Assembly: GCA_028689615.1 (NCBI GenBank)
Contig: JAQVCV010000008.1
Coordinates: 30,714 to 94,713, forward strand
Source of the DNA: Bacteroidales bacterium
GTDB lineage: Bacteria > Bacteroidota > Bacteroidia > Bacteroidales > TTA-H9
Reading direction: 5' to 3'
Length of the DNA stretch: 64,000 bases
In this document: one piece after another, positions 25,643 to 34,609 of the stretch
Layout: each line of letters opens with the position of its first letter
Numbering within the stretch: the stretch's first letter is position 1
The notes under the pieces: model-generated
What the model saw: the letters and a program-made list of their open reading frames with translations, nothing else
Told to the model about the DNA's origin: nothing
Database searches by the model: none
Position numbers and translations under genes: made by a program

Positions 25643-26047
25643 ATGAGCAAGATTTTAAACATCAGCGAAGCCGCTTCGATAGCCATCCACAGCATGGCGT
25701 TGATAGCTGCATCGGGCGAGCGTCTGAATGTAGGAATGTTGGCTCAACGCACTTCTTTTTCGAAAAATCACATTGCCAAGGTTTTGAATCAGCTTGTTAA
25801 GAACAACTTCTTGCTGTCGGAGCGCGGCCCCAATGGTGGTTTTGTGCTTTCGCGACCGGCTGAAAGCATCAATTTGTTGTCGGTTTACGAATCTGTGGAA
25901 GGTAGTCTTGACATTCCGGTTTGTACAATGAAATGCAGTTTATGTGAGCAAAGCGGATGTGTTTTTGGGGGATTGTCGGGTAAGTTTCAAAAGGAGTTTA
26001 GAGAATACCTGCAAAGAAAAATGGTGAGCGATCTAATAAAATTATAA
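25643..26047 (+). CDS. Rrf2-family Fe-S transcriptional regulator (NsrR/IscR-like)
   Basis: This 134-residue winged-helix regulator has the Rrf2 features ISEAASIAIHSMALIA, LAQRTSFSKNHIAKVLNQLVK (recognition helix, about 33-53) and RGPNGGFVLSRP (wing). Four cysteines (94, 98, 101, 106; CTMKCSLCEQSGC) form the cluster-binding loop, although spacing differs from classical NsrR and IscR. It is directly upstream of a ferredoxin-like gene (4 bases) and hcp, so sensing NO or redox state and controlling that operon is the likely role. Confidence 0.88.
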   Translation: MSKILNISEAASIAIHSMALIAASGERLNVGMLAQRTSFSKNHIAKVLNQLVKNNFLLSERGPNGGFVLSRPAESINLLSVYESVEGSLDIPVCTMKCSLCEQSGCVFGGLSGKFQKEFREYLQRKMVSDLIKL

Positions 26048-26051
26048 TACT

Positions 26052-26936
26052 ATGAAGCGTCAGATTATTCATATTGATGAAGAAAAATGCACGGGCTGTG
26101 GAGTCTGCATCCCGAATTGTCACGAAGGTGCCTTGCAAATGATTGACGGGAAAGCCCGCTTAATCAGCGACTTGTTTTGCGATGGGTTGGGTGCCTGCAT
26201 CGGGCATTGTCCCGAGGGGGCCATTGCCATTGTTGAGCGCGAAGCTGAACCTTACGACGAAGTTAAGGTGATGGCCGAAATGGTTGCCAAAGGGGCTAAC
26301 ACCGTGAAAGCCCATTTGATTCATTTGGCAGAGCACAACGAGATGGGATACCTCAAGCAGGGACTCTCTTACCTGAAAGAGCACCGTCCCGATTTGATTC
26401 CGGTTGGGTTTACAGCTCCGGCCCATCAATCGGATGCTCCCAAACCGCAGGAAACATCGTCGGGTTGTGGCGGTGGTTGCCCTGGCAGTGCACCCCTGGT
26501 TTTTGATATTGATCAAAGCAAGGTTGACCAGGCGGGAATGGAGGTTGAGGTTCGTTCAGAATTAAAGCAATGGCCCGTACAACTTCATTTATTGAATCCG
26601 GCAGCCGGGTATTTTATGAACGCTGACGTTGTGTTGGCATCTGATTGTTCTGCTTTCACAGTGGGTGATTTTCATCGCAAATTCATCAAAGGAAAAATCC
26701 TGGCCATCGCCTGCCCAAAACTCGATTCCAACAAGGAGAGTTATGTCCAGAAGCTTGCCGCCATGATTTCTGAAAGCCGCATCAATACCCTTACGGTGGT
26801 GATGATGGAGGTTCCGTGTTGTGGCGGACTGATGCAACTTGCACAGATGGCCGTTCAAAGTGCAGGCCGGAAAATACCCCTGAAGCGGGTAATCGTGAGC
26901 GTGCAGGGAGAAGTGCTTCAGGATGAATGGATTTAA
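26052..26936 (+). CDS. Ferredoxin-domain iron-sulfur protein linked to hcp
   Basis: This 294-residue protein has a ferredoxin-like N-terminus with a complete cluster motif CTGCGVCIPNC (Cys 13, 16, 19, 23). A second motif CDGLGACIGHCP (Cys 43, 49, 53) has leucine where the second cysteine normally stands. A linker holds a cysteine/glycine-rich SSGCGGGCPG (about 140). The C-terminal domain has ACPKLD and VPCCGGLMQL. It probably delivers electrons to the hybrid cluster protein, replacing the flavin reductase Hcr of enterics. It lies between the Rrf2 gene and hcp in one operon. The second site may hold a [3Fe-4S] or a cluster with another ligand. Confidence 0.85.
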   Translation: MKRQIIHIDEEKCTGCGVCIPNCHEGALQMIDGKARLISDLFCDGLGACIGHCPEGAIAIVEREAEPYDEVKVMAEMVAKGANTVKAHLIHLAEHNEMGYLKQGLSYLKEHRPDLIPVGFTAPAHQSDAPKPQETSSGCGGGCPGSAPLVFDIDQSKVDQAGMEVEVRSELKQWPVQLHLLNPAAGYFMNADVVLASDCSAFTVGDFHRKFIKGKILAIACPKLDSNKESYVQKLAAMISESRINTLTVVMMEVPCCGGLMQLAQMAVQSAGRKIPLKRVIVSVQGEVLQDEWI

Positions 26937-26981
26937 TTATTTAATAAACTTTTTTTTATTCACATTTTAATCTCTAGAACC

Positions 26982-28628
26982 ATGAGTATGTTTTGTTTTC
27001 AGTGCCAGGAAGCAGCCAAAGGAACAGGTTGCACCATCAAAGGAGTATGCGGAAAATCGGAAGATGTTGCTAATTTGCAGGATCTGCTTGTTTACACGCT
27101 AAAAGGGATCGCCGTTTTTAGTCAGGCTCTGCGTGCTGCCGGCCAGACAAATTTGCCCGATCGTTTTTTGGTGGAGGGGATGTTTATCACCATCACCAAT
27201 GCCAATTTCGATCCCGAAGCTATTTCAAAGAAAATTTCAGCAGGCTTAAAAATCAGAAATGGATTGAAGATCAGAGTTGAAGAGTTGGGTATAACTCCTG
27301 AATTTGGCAATACTGATGCTGCCACCTGGCACGCCGAGCCCATCTTTTACGACCTGAAGGCTCAAAAAATTGGGGTTTTAGCTACTGAAAACGAAGATGT
27401 TCGTTCGCTTCGCGAATTGCTAATTTACGGTCTGAAAGGGATGGCTGCTTACACCGAGCATGCTCACAATCTCGGATTCGAGGATTCTTCGTTGTTCGCT
27501 TTCCTTGAGAAAGGACTTGTGGCTACCCTCAACGATAATCTTTCGGCCGACGAACTGGTGGGACTGGTTATGGAATGCGGAAAATTTGGCGTAACGGCTA
27601 TGGCTCTGCTCGATAAGGCAAACACCACCAAATATGGCAATCCCGAAATCACCAGGGTTAACATAGGAGTTGGTACCCGCCCCGGAATTTTGATAAGCGG
27701 CCACGATCTGAAAGATATGGAAGAGTTGTTGGCACAAACCGAAGGAACCGGCGTGGATGTTTACACCCACAGTGAAATGCTTCCGGCCAATTATTATCCT
27801 GCCTTCAAGAAGTATAGCCATTTCATCGGTAATTACGGCAATGCCTGGTGGAAGCAAAACGAAGAGTTTGAGTCGTTCAACGGGCCTATACTCTTCACAA
27901 CCAACTGTATCGTTCCCCCCAAATCCACATCAACCTATGCCAACCGCGTGTACACCACCGGCGCTTCGGGGCATCCGGGATTCGTTCATATTGCTGACAG
28001 AGAGGACGGAAAAGCCAAAGATTTCTCTGCCATCATCGAGCACGCCAAGAAATGTGCTCCTCCGGTTGAAATCGAAAAAGGTGAGATCGTGGGTGGTTTT
28101 GCTCATGCCCAGGTGTTCGCGTTGGCCGACAAAGTGGTTGATGCCGTGAAATCGGGTGCCATTCGCAAGTTTTTCGTGATGGCGGGTTGCGATGGCCGCC
28201 TGAAGAGTCGTGATTATTACACCGATTTTGCAGCTCAGTTGCCTAACGATACGGTGATCCTCACTGCAGGTTGCGCCAAGTATCGTTACAACAAGCTTCC
28301 CTTGGGCGACATCGGCGGCATTCCCCGCGTGCTCGATGCCGGTCAGTGCAACGACAGTTATTCTCTTGCAGTGATTGCGCTCAAGCTGAAGGAGGTTTTT
28401 GAATTGAACGACATCAACGAACTTCCTATCGCCTACAACATTGCCTGGTACGAACAGAAAGCAGTAATCGTTTTGTTGGCATTGCTCTACCTGGGTGTAA
28501 AGAAAATTCATCTCGGGCCAACCCTTCCCGCTTTCCTTTCGCCCAATGTGGCTAAGGTGCTTGTGGATACGTTCGGAATCGCTGGTATCGGGTCGGTTGA
28601 CGACGATATGAAGATGTTTCTCAATTAG
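26982..28628 (+). CDS. hcp: Hybrid cluster protein (NO reductase / hydroxylamine reductase), class I
   Basis: This 548-residue protein has the N-terminal cubane motif [19 protein letters not shown] (Cys 5, 8, 17, 23; C-x2-C-x8-C-x5-C), typical of class I Hcp with a [4Fe-4S] cluster found in anaerobes. Hybrid-cluster ligands appear in [24 protein letters not shown] and [11 protein letters not shown]. It reduces NO to N2O, or hydroxylamine to ammonia, under nitrosative stress. It sits in the Rrf2-ferredoxin-hcp operon and ends at a strong terminator. Confidence 0.95.
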   Translation: MSMFCFQCQEAAKGTGCTIKGVCGKSEDVANLQDLLVYTLKGIAVFSQALRAAGQTNLPDRFLVEGMFITITNANFDPEAISKKISAGLKIRNGLKIRVEELGITPEFGNTDAATWHAEPIFYDLKAQKIGVLATENEDVRSLRELLIYGLKGMAAYTEHAHNLGFEDSSLFAFLEKGLVATLNDNLSADELVGLVMECGKFGVTAMALLDKANTTKYGNPEITRVNIGVGTRPGILISGHDLKDMEELLAQTEGTGVDVYTHSEMLPANYYPAFKKYSHFIGNYGNAWWKQNEEFESFNGPILFTTNCIVPPKSTSTYANRVYTTGASGHPGFVHIADREDGKAKDFSAIIEHAKKCAPPVEIEKGEIVGGFAHAQVFALADKVVDAVKSGAIRKFFVMAGCDGRLKSRDYYTDFAAQLPNDTVILTAGCAKYRYNKLPLGDIGGIPRVLDAGQCNDSYSLAVIALKLKEVFELNDINELPIAYNIAWYEQKAVIVLLALLYLGVKKIHLGPTLPAFLSPNVAKVLVDTFGIAGIGSVDDDMKMFLN

Positions 28629-28637
28629 TTAGTTTTT

Positions 28638-28669
28638 CTGCCGGAGGGTCAATCCTCCGGCAGTTTTTA
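28638..28669 (+). terminator. Rho-independent terminator after hcp
   Basis: Perfect 10-bp arms CTGCCGGAGG and CCTCCGGCAG (28638-28647 and 28654-28663) with a 6-base loop are followed by TTTTTA. Confidence 0.92.
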
Positions 28670-28681
28670 TCCCTTCAGATT

Positions 28682-29023
28682 ATGATTGTTACAAGAAAAA
28701 TTCAAGATCAACCGGCTTCAGACAATCCTCACGGGGTTGATGTCAGAATGCTTTATGACCAGGCGACAGCTCAGGTAGTCCACATTCATCTGCTTCCAGG
28801 GCAGGCGCTTAAACGACACATCACCCCTACCGATGTCGCCTTTTTTGTTCTCGAAGGATCGGGCACGGTTGAAGTTGGAGACGAAAAAATGGTTGTTGAG
28901 GCAGGTACTCTTGTCGAAAGTCCCTCGGGAATAGTACATTGCTGGTACAATACAAGTCACGATTCTTTGCGTGTTTTGGTGGTCAAAGCACCACGTCCTC
29001 AGCAAAAGGCAAGATTGTTATGA
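28682..29023 (+). CDS. Cupin-domain protein (first of two)
   Basis: This 113-residue single cupin has the motif-1 pattern VHIHLLPGQALKRHITPTDVAFFVLEG and motif-2 GTLVESPSGIVHCWYN. Possible metal ligands are His in KRH and VHC. It follows the hcp terminator and its last codon overlaps the start of a second cupin (ATGA), so the two are translationally coupled. Such small cupins bind metals or ligands and can be enzymes or sensors; the role here is unknown, but the location next to hcp is suggestive. Confidence 0.82.
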   Translation: MIVTRKIQDQPASDNPHGVDVRMLYDQATAQVVHIHLLPGQALKRHITPTDVAFFVLEGSGTVEVGDEKMVVEAGTLVESPSGIVHCWYNTSHDSLRVLVVKAPRPQQKARLL

Positions 29024-29337
29024 CGAACCACCAGGTGTCGTTCAGTTCGCAGGTGGTTGCTTTGCCGGTTCCCTGGGAGGCGTTCAGGCACCATCAGGGG
29101 GCGCTTTTTGAAGTAATTTACCTCACCCTCAATCAGGGTGAAACTATGCCTTTACATAGCAACGATGTTCCGGTTTTGTTCGAGGTTCTGGAAGGTGAGG
29201 GATTGCTCACCATCGAAGATGCCAGCTACCAGATGTCGCCAGGCGATTGGGCTGAGGTTAAACCAACTGTCAGCAGGGGCTGGCAAAATACAGGATCGGG
29301 CAGGCTTAAGCTGTTGGTTGTAAAGTTTATGTGTTGA
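29020..29337 (+). CDS. Cupin-domain protein (second of two)
   Basis: The start is the ATG at 29020, which overlaps the previous stop by four bases; a longer frame begins at 28939 but would overlap the first cupin. The 105-residue protein has LNQGETMPLHSNDVPVLFEVLEG (motif 1) and MSPGDWAEVKPTVSRGWQN (motif 2), where the usual second histidine is replaced by arginine. It may therefore not bind metal, or may form a heterodimer with the first cupin, one partner supplying the metal site. It converges with cdd, leaving only four bases between the stops. Confidence 0.8.
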   Translation: MTNHQVSFSSQVVALPVPWEAFRHHQGALFEVIYLTLNQGETMPLHSNDVPVLFEVLEGEGLLTIEDASYQMSPGDWAEVKPTVSRGWQNTGSGRLKLLVVKFMC

Positions 29338-29341
29338 CTTT

Positions 29342-29824
29342 CTACAAGTCTTTCGAAGTAAAGTTCATAGGGAGGAGGTCAGAAGCTTTTGCGAATTCAA
29401 CAACAGGGCCTGTTTCACCTGCCAGGATAATCCTGATTGGGGTTTGATGCAGGGTTTCGTATTCTGAAAGCACCTGGCGGCAGGCTCCACACGGAGAAAC
29501 GGGTTCGCTGATGGTTCTCACCTTTGTTCGGGCTGTTACAGCGATGGCTTCTATGGGAACATCAGGGTATTGACTTGATGCATAAAAAACAGCTACCCTT
29601 TCAGCGCACAACCCCGATGGATAAGCGGCATTCTCCTGATTGTTGCCTGTAACGATTGCACCGTTGGCCAGCCTGACGGCAGCACCAACATGGAAGCCAC
29701 TGTAGGGCGCGTAGGCCATGCTTGCTGCTTCACGGGCTTTTTTCATCAGCAACGCATCCGCTTCTGAAAGAGCATTGCTGTCATCGTAACGACGAACTGG
29801 TATGATAATTTGAAAATTGGTCAT
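29342..29824 (-). CDS. cdd: Cytidine deaminase
   Basis: This 160-residue homotetrameric-type cytidine deaminase has the substrate loop YSGFHVGAAV, the zinc and catalytic motif CAERVA (Cys-Ala-Glu, about 74-79) and the second zinc pair PCGACRQV (about 109-116). It converts cytidine and deoxycytidine to uridine forms in pyrimidine salvage. It follows the O-antigen ligase gene by 16 bases and is likely the last gene of that transcript. Confidence 0.93.
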   Translation of the reverse strand: MTNFQIIIPVRRYDDSNALSEADALLMKKAREAASMAYAPYSGFHVGAAVRLANGAIVTGNNQENAAYPSGLCAERVAVFYASSQYPDVPIEAIAVTARTKVRTISEPVSPCGACRQVLSEYETLHQTPIRIILAGETGPVVEFAKASDLLPMNFTSKDL

Positions 29825-29840
29825 AAATCAAGTGTATTCG

Positions 29841-31427
29841 TTAGCTTTCTACGCAGGTTTCGTCCGAATGGTTGCCCTTGTCGGCCGGGTTTGGCTTTAG
29901 AATGAAAAAGAAGGTTATAAAAAAGGTGAAGAAAGTAACACCAGCTTGTGTTTCAATCGTATCTTCGTTGAACATTGAAAAAACCACGATGCAATAGGCA
30001 ACGAGAGCTTGGTAATCGAGCCAACGTTTTTTATGAATCAGGATAAAAATCAAAGCCACAATAAAGATAACCAACCCCGAAATTCCTAAGGCCGAAGCAA
30101 TGGAGAGAAATTGGTTGTGGGATCTAAGTCCGCTCCCTGCAAGTCCTGAATGATTGCTGGCCAACGTTTTGGCAAATTCGTCTGGTAGATCGCCGGTACC
30201 TGTTCCAAACCAAAAATTCCCTTTAATCAGTTTCAGACTTGTTTTCCACAGCTCAATTCTTTGCATCAGGCTGCTCCCTTTCGATTCTTTTTTCCACATG
30301 TACTGGTAATAGCCCATCGAAATCTTATTGATCATGGTTTTGAAACGGCTATCGGTAAGGTAGTCGTGGTTGGCAATCCCGTTTTCAATGTTCTGGATGT
30401 CAGATGGACTTAAAGAGGCTACACCAGCTGAATCTTTTCTTTTCTCTATGCTGGTAAGGTATCTGATGATTGTGAAAGAGATTTTTTGCCCTTTTCGGTC
30501 GGTGCTGTCAAAATTGATCGAGCTGCGCGAATTCCATTCGCGTCGGAGTTCTTTAGGGCACAGGTACAGACCGGCATGTCGCCCGTTTTCTATCCAATAG
30601 CTGGTAGTGTCATGGTAATACTTGTTGCCTGAGGCGGTTCTTTTTTCCAGAGTATCCAGTGAATAAGGGGGAATATCAACAAACGACCGAAAAATTTTAA
30701 CCGATTCCCATGTTCCCCATACCACCGGAAGCAGAATGAGAAAAAACAAGATAAGGCGAAACAAGGCTGAAATCCTTGCCATACCCAGATGAACCACTAC
30801 AACAAAGGCAGTGGCAAAAAAGATGATCAGGCTGGTGGCTGACTGAAGTACAAAAAGCATGGCCGTGAGCCAGAATGCGATGATCAGGAAGGTTGCTTTT
30901 AACCAGGGGCGGGGAGCTCGCCAAGCTTCATAATACATCAGAAAAGCTGCCAGACACACGAGTAGCGCAAAGCGAATATGCGAAATGAAAGGAGATAACT
31001 CCCTGTAGTCAGCAATATTATCTTGAATAAATCTCCAAAAGCTTATGGTTGTTGCCACCGTAACTGAAGCTGAAAACAGGAGAATGAGTGTTCTGAAAAA
31101 CTTTTCTGTGGGTTTGGGGAATGACGCGAACATAAAGGGAAGGATTAGTAAGGGCACTTTTATCCTTAGGTCCTTCAAGGCGTAATCGAAGTTTGAAGTA
31201 TGAATCAGTCCTGCTACATGGATGATGAAAATGGCTGTGATGGCAACTGCTGTCTTATTATTCAGGAAATGATTTATCCGGTTTTTGTAGTCACCCATCA
31301 GGAGCCAGGCAAGCCCGAGCATCATCTGCGAAACACTCATGGTGAATTTCGACAACGGCAACGATGCAATTAAAACAGCCAATCCGCCCCAATAAAGGTA
31401 ATTCGCCAGCTTAACTCTGTTTCCCAT
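29841..31427 (-). CDS. O-antigen ligase / polymerase family membrane protein
   Basis: This 528-residue protein has about 10-12 hydrophobic segments, a large periplasmic loop in the middle (about 230-395) and a Wzy_C-like end: GNFWFGTGTGDLPDEFAKTL, then SGLRSHNQFLSIASALGISGL. The GTGTGD and HNQFL patterns are the recurring signature of WaaL/Wzy_C proteins, which ligate or polymerise O-antigen or other surface glycans in the inner membrane. Ligase versus polymerase cannot be told apart by eye. It is 6 bases downstream of the S41 protease gene. Confidence 0.85.
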   Translation of the reverse strand: MGNRVKLANYLYWGGLAVLIASLPLSKFTMSVSQMMLGLAWLLMGDYKNRINHFLNNKTAVAITAIFIIHVAGLIHTSNFDYALKDLRIKVPLLILPFMFASFPKPTEKFFRTLILLFSASVTVATTISFWRFIQDNIADYRELSPFISHIRFALLVCLAAFLMYYEAWRAPRPWLKATFLIIAFWLTAMLFVLQSATSLIIFFATAFVVVVHLGMARISALFRLILFFLILLPVVWGTWESVKIFRSFVDIPPYSLDTLEKRTASGNKYYHDTTSYWIENGRHAGLYLCPKELRREWNSRSSINFDSTDRKGQKISFTIIRYLTSIEKRKDSAGVASLSPSDIQNIENGIANHDYLTDSRFKTMINKISMGYYQYMWKKESKGSSLMQRIELWKTSLKLIKGNFWFGTGTGDLPDEFAKTLASNHSGLAGSGLRSHNQFLSIASALGISGLVIFIVALIFILIHKKRWLDYQALVAYCIVVFSMFNEDTIETQAGVTFFTFFITFFFILKPNPADKGNHSDETCVES

Positions 31428-31433
31428 AGAGGC

Positions 31434-33110
31434 TTATTGTTTGCGGTTTAAACAATCGGGATGGTTTCCGTTCAAAATGTTTTTATAGGCGTTGCCATCC
31501 AAAAGTATTTCAACTGCCAGTTTTATATCCTCGCTGTTGCTGAGTGAAGCCTCAATTTTTCCTTTGTTGCCATAATACCGGGAGGCAATTTCTGCCTTTA
31601 AAACGTTTTTGATGAAATCTTTGCTTCTTTCCAGATCGTTCATCACTTTGGTTTTGTATTGCGATATCAAAGCATCGAAAACGTGAACCATGGAGGAATC
31701 TGTTTTGTTGTCGGATATCGTATTTAACAGTTCCTCCTGAAAAACTTCAAATTGTGGAGTTACCGGATAGTTTTGCCTGATGAGGTAATTTCGGAAATCC
31801 TCAAACAGTTGTTCATCAGGGATGAATTCGTTTACCGGGGGAATAATATCGTTGTGAGCAGCATAGAGGGTTACAAAGTCGAAAAGGTATTGCCCTGCAA
31901 CAATACCCGCCAGACTTCCTGGCAGGGGAATTGAGTCGGGTTTCATGTCGGGTTCAATACCGCCGGCATCTTTTACAATACGTCCGTTGCGGGTTAGAAA
32001 CTGTTTGATTTGATCGGTTGAGGTTTTTGTAGCTACGCCATTTTCATCGCGATGTTGGTAGTCGATGGCTTGGATGCACCGGCCACTGGGGATGTAGTAC
32101 TTTGCCACTGTTATTTTCACCTGAGCATTGTAGGGCAAGGGGATAATGTTTTGCACCAGTCCTTTACCATAGGTTTTTTGGCCAACAACCACGGCCCTGT
32201 CGATATCCTGTAAAGCACCAGCAACAATTTCTGAGGCTGAAGCACTGCTTTCATCAACCAAAATCACCAGAGGAAGTTGCGGGGCGATGGGATCAAGTGT
32301 TGTTCCGTATTCTTGCGATCGTGCCAGGAACCGCCCTCTTGTGCTCACTATATGTTGACCTTTTCCAACGAACAGGTTGCAGATCCCAACTGCTTCGTTC
32401 AGCAATCCTCCACCGTTTCCTCTCAAATCAATGATGAGTCCGGTTAGTGTGTCACTGGCCCGAAGTTTTTCTAAAGCGTTGCGTACATCTCTCGCTGCTC
32501 CCTGTGTAAATCTTTCGAGGCAGATGTATCCAATTCCCTTTCTGAGCATCAGAGAAGTTGGAATGCTTCCTAATTTTACATTTTCTCTTTTTAAGGATAT
32601 GTCACGTATTTGGTTTTTTCCGGGCGATAGAACGGTTAATGAAATCTCAACTCCAGGTTGCCCTTTCATAATAAGTGCCATGCTTGCGTCTGATTTGCCT
32701 ATCGCGTTTTCACCATTTACCTTCAGTATCCTGTCACCGGTTTTGATTCCTGCCTTTGCAGCCGGAGAGTTGTCGTGAATTTCGCTGATAATGATAGTGT
32801 CGCCCTTCATGTGAGTTAAAACGCCCACACCACCGTATTCTCCGGTGGTAATGAATCTGTATTCTTCAACATCTGCTTCTGAAATGTAATTGGTATATGG
32901 GTCGAGCGACTCGAGCATAGCTTCCAGAGCTGTTCGGGTAAGTCCTCCTGGTGATATTTCATCAACATAATTGTTGTTGAGCTCTTTCATTAAGGCCATG
33001 AAAATTTCTGTATTCCTCCCGATTTCAAAGTTTTGCCCCTGGGCAAAAGTCAGAAATGGTACAGCGATCAGATAAAGTGCGAGATAAGCTTTTTTTATCG
33101 GCTTTTTCAT
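31434..33110 (-). CDS. S41 family C-terminal processing peptidase
   Basis: This 558-residue protease has a signal peptide (MKKPIKKAYLALYLIAVPF to FAQG), an N-terminal helical part, a PDZ domain (about 90-175, with the GVGVLTHMKGD and AAKAGIKTGDRILKVNGE segments) and a tail-specific protease domain. The catalytic Ser is in DESSASASE (about 288) and the Lys in TYGKGLVQ (about 315). It probably trims C-termini of envelope proteins in the periplasm. It is 29 bases downstream of rnpA. It resembles CtpA/Prc-type proteases; the exact substrate is unknown. Confidence 0.92.
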   Translation of the reverse strand: MKKPIKKAYLALYLIAVPFLTFAQGQNFEIGRNTEIFMALMKELNNNYVDEISPGGLTRTALEAMLESLDPYTNYISEADVEEYRFITTGEYGGVGVLTHMKGDTIIISEIHDNSPAAKAGIKTGDRILKVNGENAIGKSDASMALIMKGQPGVEISLTVLSPGKNQIRDISLKRENVKLGSIPTSLMLRKGIGYICLERFTQGAARDVRNALEKLRASDTLTGLIIDLRGNGGGLLNEAVGICNLFVGKGQHIVSTRGRFLARSQEYGTTLDPIAPQLPLVILVDESSASASEIVAGALQDIDRAVVVGQKTYGKGLVQNIIPLPYNAQVKITVAKYYIPSGRCIQAIDYQHRDENGVATKTSTDQIKQFLTRNGRIVKDAGGIEPDMKPDSIPLPGSLAGIVAGQYLFDFVTLYAAHNDIIPPVNEFIPDEQLFEDFRNYLIRQNYPVTPQFEVFQEELLNTISDNKTDSSMVHVFDALISQYKTKVMNDLERSKDFIKNVLKAEIASRYYGNKGKIEASLSNSEDIKLAVEILLDGNAYKNILNGNHPDCLNRKQ

Positions 33111-33139
33111 GCTTGAATTATTATAAATCTTTTTAGGGC

Positions 33140-33616
33140 TTAGTTGTGAAATAACGCAGATTGTCCCGATTCTGTATCCCGATTCGATCCCTCTTGCAGA
33201 TTGTTCGAAACTTGGGGAGGGTAGGGTGGTAATTCAGTAAATTTTAAAACAATTTGGCTAGTTAAACCAGCCATTTTATTGCTCATCTGTTGAAATCCAA
33301 TAATCTCTTTTGGAGTATAAACCAAGGCTATGAGCAACTCGAAGCCGGGTGAATCTGTTGGCGTCTGAATTTGAGGCTTGTGCAAGCGGAACGATTCTCT
33401 GATGATTCGCTTAATGTGGTTGCGATCAACGGCTTTACGGTAACTTTTCTTCGATACACTTATCAGGATTTTGGTCGTTACAGAACCAGATTGTGGCCGC
33501 TTTAACAAATGAACCCTGAAAGGGTAGTGAAAAAAACTAACCCCGTGCTGAAAGAGGGTCTGGATATCGGTGTGTCCCGAAAGTCTTTCGTCTTTTATTA
33601 GACTTCTGTTAATCAA
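33140..33616 (-). CDS. rnpA: Ribonuclease P protein component
   Basis: This 158-residue protein has the RnpA core FHYPFRVHLL and the conserved basic helix KILISVSKKSYRKAVDRNHIKRIIRESFR (in two parts, about 50-80). It assists RNase P RNA in 5' tRNA maturation. No ATG precedes the conserved segment in this frame, so a TTG at 33616 (INRSLIKDERLSG) is the best start. The C-terminus is 25-40 residues longer than the usual 110-130. It lies between hemD and the S41 gene, an arrangement I remember from other Bacteroidota. Confidence 0.9.
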   Translation of the reverse strand: MINRSLIKDERLSGHTDIQTLFQHGVSFFHYPFRVHLLKRPQSGSVTTKILISVSKKSYRKAVDRNHIKRIIRESFRLHKPQIQTPTDSPGFELLIALVYTPKEIIGFQQMSNKMAGLTSQIVLKFTELPPYPPQVSNNLQEGSNRDTESGQSALFHN

Positions 33617-33647
33617 TTTGTTATGTGTTTCGGGCTTGTTATCATAC

Positions 33648-33690
33648 GAAAAGGCACGAAATCGCTGTAATATCCGAATTCGTGCCTCAA
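33648..33690 (-). terminator. Hairpin after hemD (possible terminator)
   Basis: Arms AGGCACGAA (33652-33660) and TTCGTGCCT (33679-33687) with an 18-base spacer, followed on the minus strand by a short TTTTC tract. The T-run is weak, so it may instead be an mRNA 3' structure. Confidence 0.5.
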
Positions 33691-33712
33691 AGATATAAAA
33701 ATCGTAAAATTA

Positions 33713-34561
33713 TCAGGATGCTTGCTTGTCTTCGCCCTCTTCTTCTTTCTGAGGGTCAACAAGAGGGCTTTTATCGTCAGCGTTTTTCGATGTTTTCGAC
33801 TTTGTGTTCTTTTTTCGGGCCGGAGGATTGCTCAGGTAGTTGTCGATGGCCATCGTCATCGAAGGGCTGTTGGGTGATGGGGCAAAAACCTCAACATCAA
33901 GTCCTAACTCTATTGCAGTTTTCTGAGTAGTATTCCCAAAGGTTCCTATGATGGTTTTTCCCTGACTGAAATTGGGAAAATTTTTGTACAAAGACTTGAT
34001 CCCGACAGGGCTGAAGAAGATCAACATGTCGTATTCCTTCATGTTGAGAAAAGTAAGGTCAACAGCCACTGTTTTGTAGATCACAGCTTTGTTGTATTCT
34101 ATGTGCATATCCTCCAGAACAGTCGGAACATCATTTTTTGCAATATCGCTGCATGGTATCAGGTACTTGTCTGTCTTATGCTTTTTTATCACATCGCCTA
34201 AATCGGCAAGTGTCTGTTTCCCAAAAAATATTTTGCGCTTCCTGTACTGGATGTACTTCTGCAGATAATAGGCCGTTGATTCCGAAATACAAAAGTATTT
34301 CATGGTATCTGGAATGTCTGCTCTTACCTCTTTAGCAATTCTGAAAAAATGGTCAACAGCATTGCGACTGGTAAACACAATAGCGGTATGATCAAGAATA
34401 CTAATCCGTTGTTTCCTGAATTCTTTTGAGGATACCCCTTCAATCTTAAAAAACTTGTGAAAATCAATTTGAACACCGTGTTTTTTAGCGATTTGAGTGT
34501 AAGGCGACTTTTCTCCGTCAGTGGGCTCGGGCTGCGAAACTAGAATTTTTTTTACTTTCAA
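33713..34561 (-). CDS. hemD: Uroporphyrinogen-III synthase (HemD family)
   Basis: This 282-residue protein has the two-domain HemD pattern: KILVSQPEP at the start, IVFTSRNAVDHFFRIA (about 60-75), YFCISESTAYYLQKY and MLIFFSPVGIKSLYKNF (about 180-196), then TFGNTTQKTAIELGLDVEVFAPSP. It closes hydroxymethylbilane into uroporphyrinogen III in haem synthesis. The start is a TTG; a stop is found upstream in frame with no ATG. A charged Lys/Glu/Asp tail (about 248-282) is unlike classical HemD and common in the phylum. No other haem genes are adjacent. Confidence 0.85.
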   Translation of the reverse strand: MKVKKILVSQPEPTDGEKSPYTQIAKKHGVQIDFHKFFKIEGVSSKEFRKQRISILDHTAIVFTSRNAVDHFFRIAKEVRADIPDTMKYFCISESTAYYLQKYIQYRKRKIFFGKQTLADLGDVIKKHKTDKYLIPCSDIAKNDVPTVLEDMHIEYNKAVIYKTVAVDLTFLNMKEYDMLIFFSPVGIKSLYKNFPNFSQGKTIIGTFGNTTQKTAIELGLDVEVFAPSPNSPSMTMAIDNYLSNPPARKKNTKSKTSKNADDKSPLVDPQKEEEGEDKQAS

Positions 34562-34609
34562 TTTCTCCGTATTTTTTACAATTATCTATTGAGACAATAC
34601 TCAGTTTTG

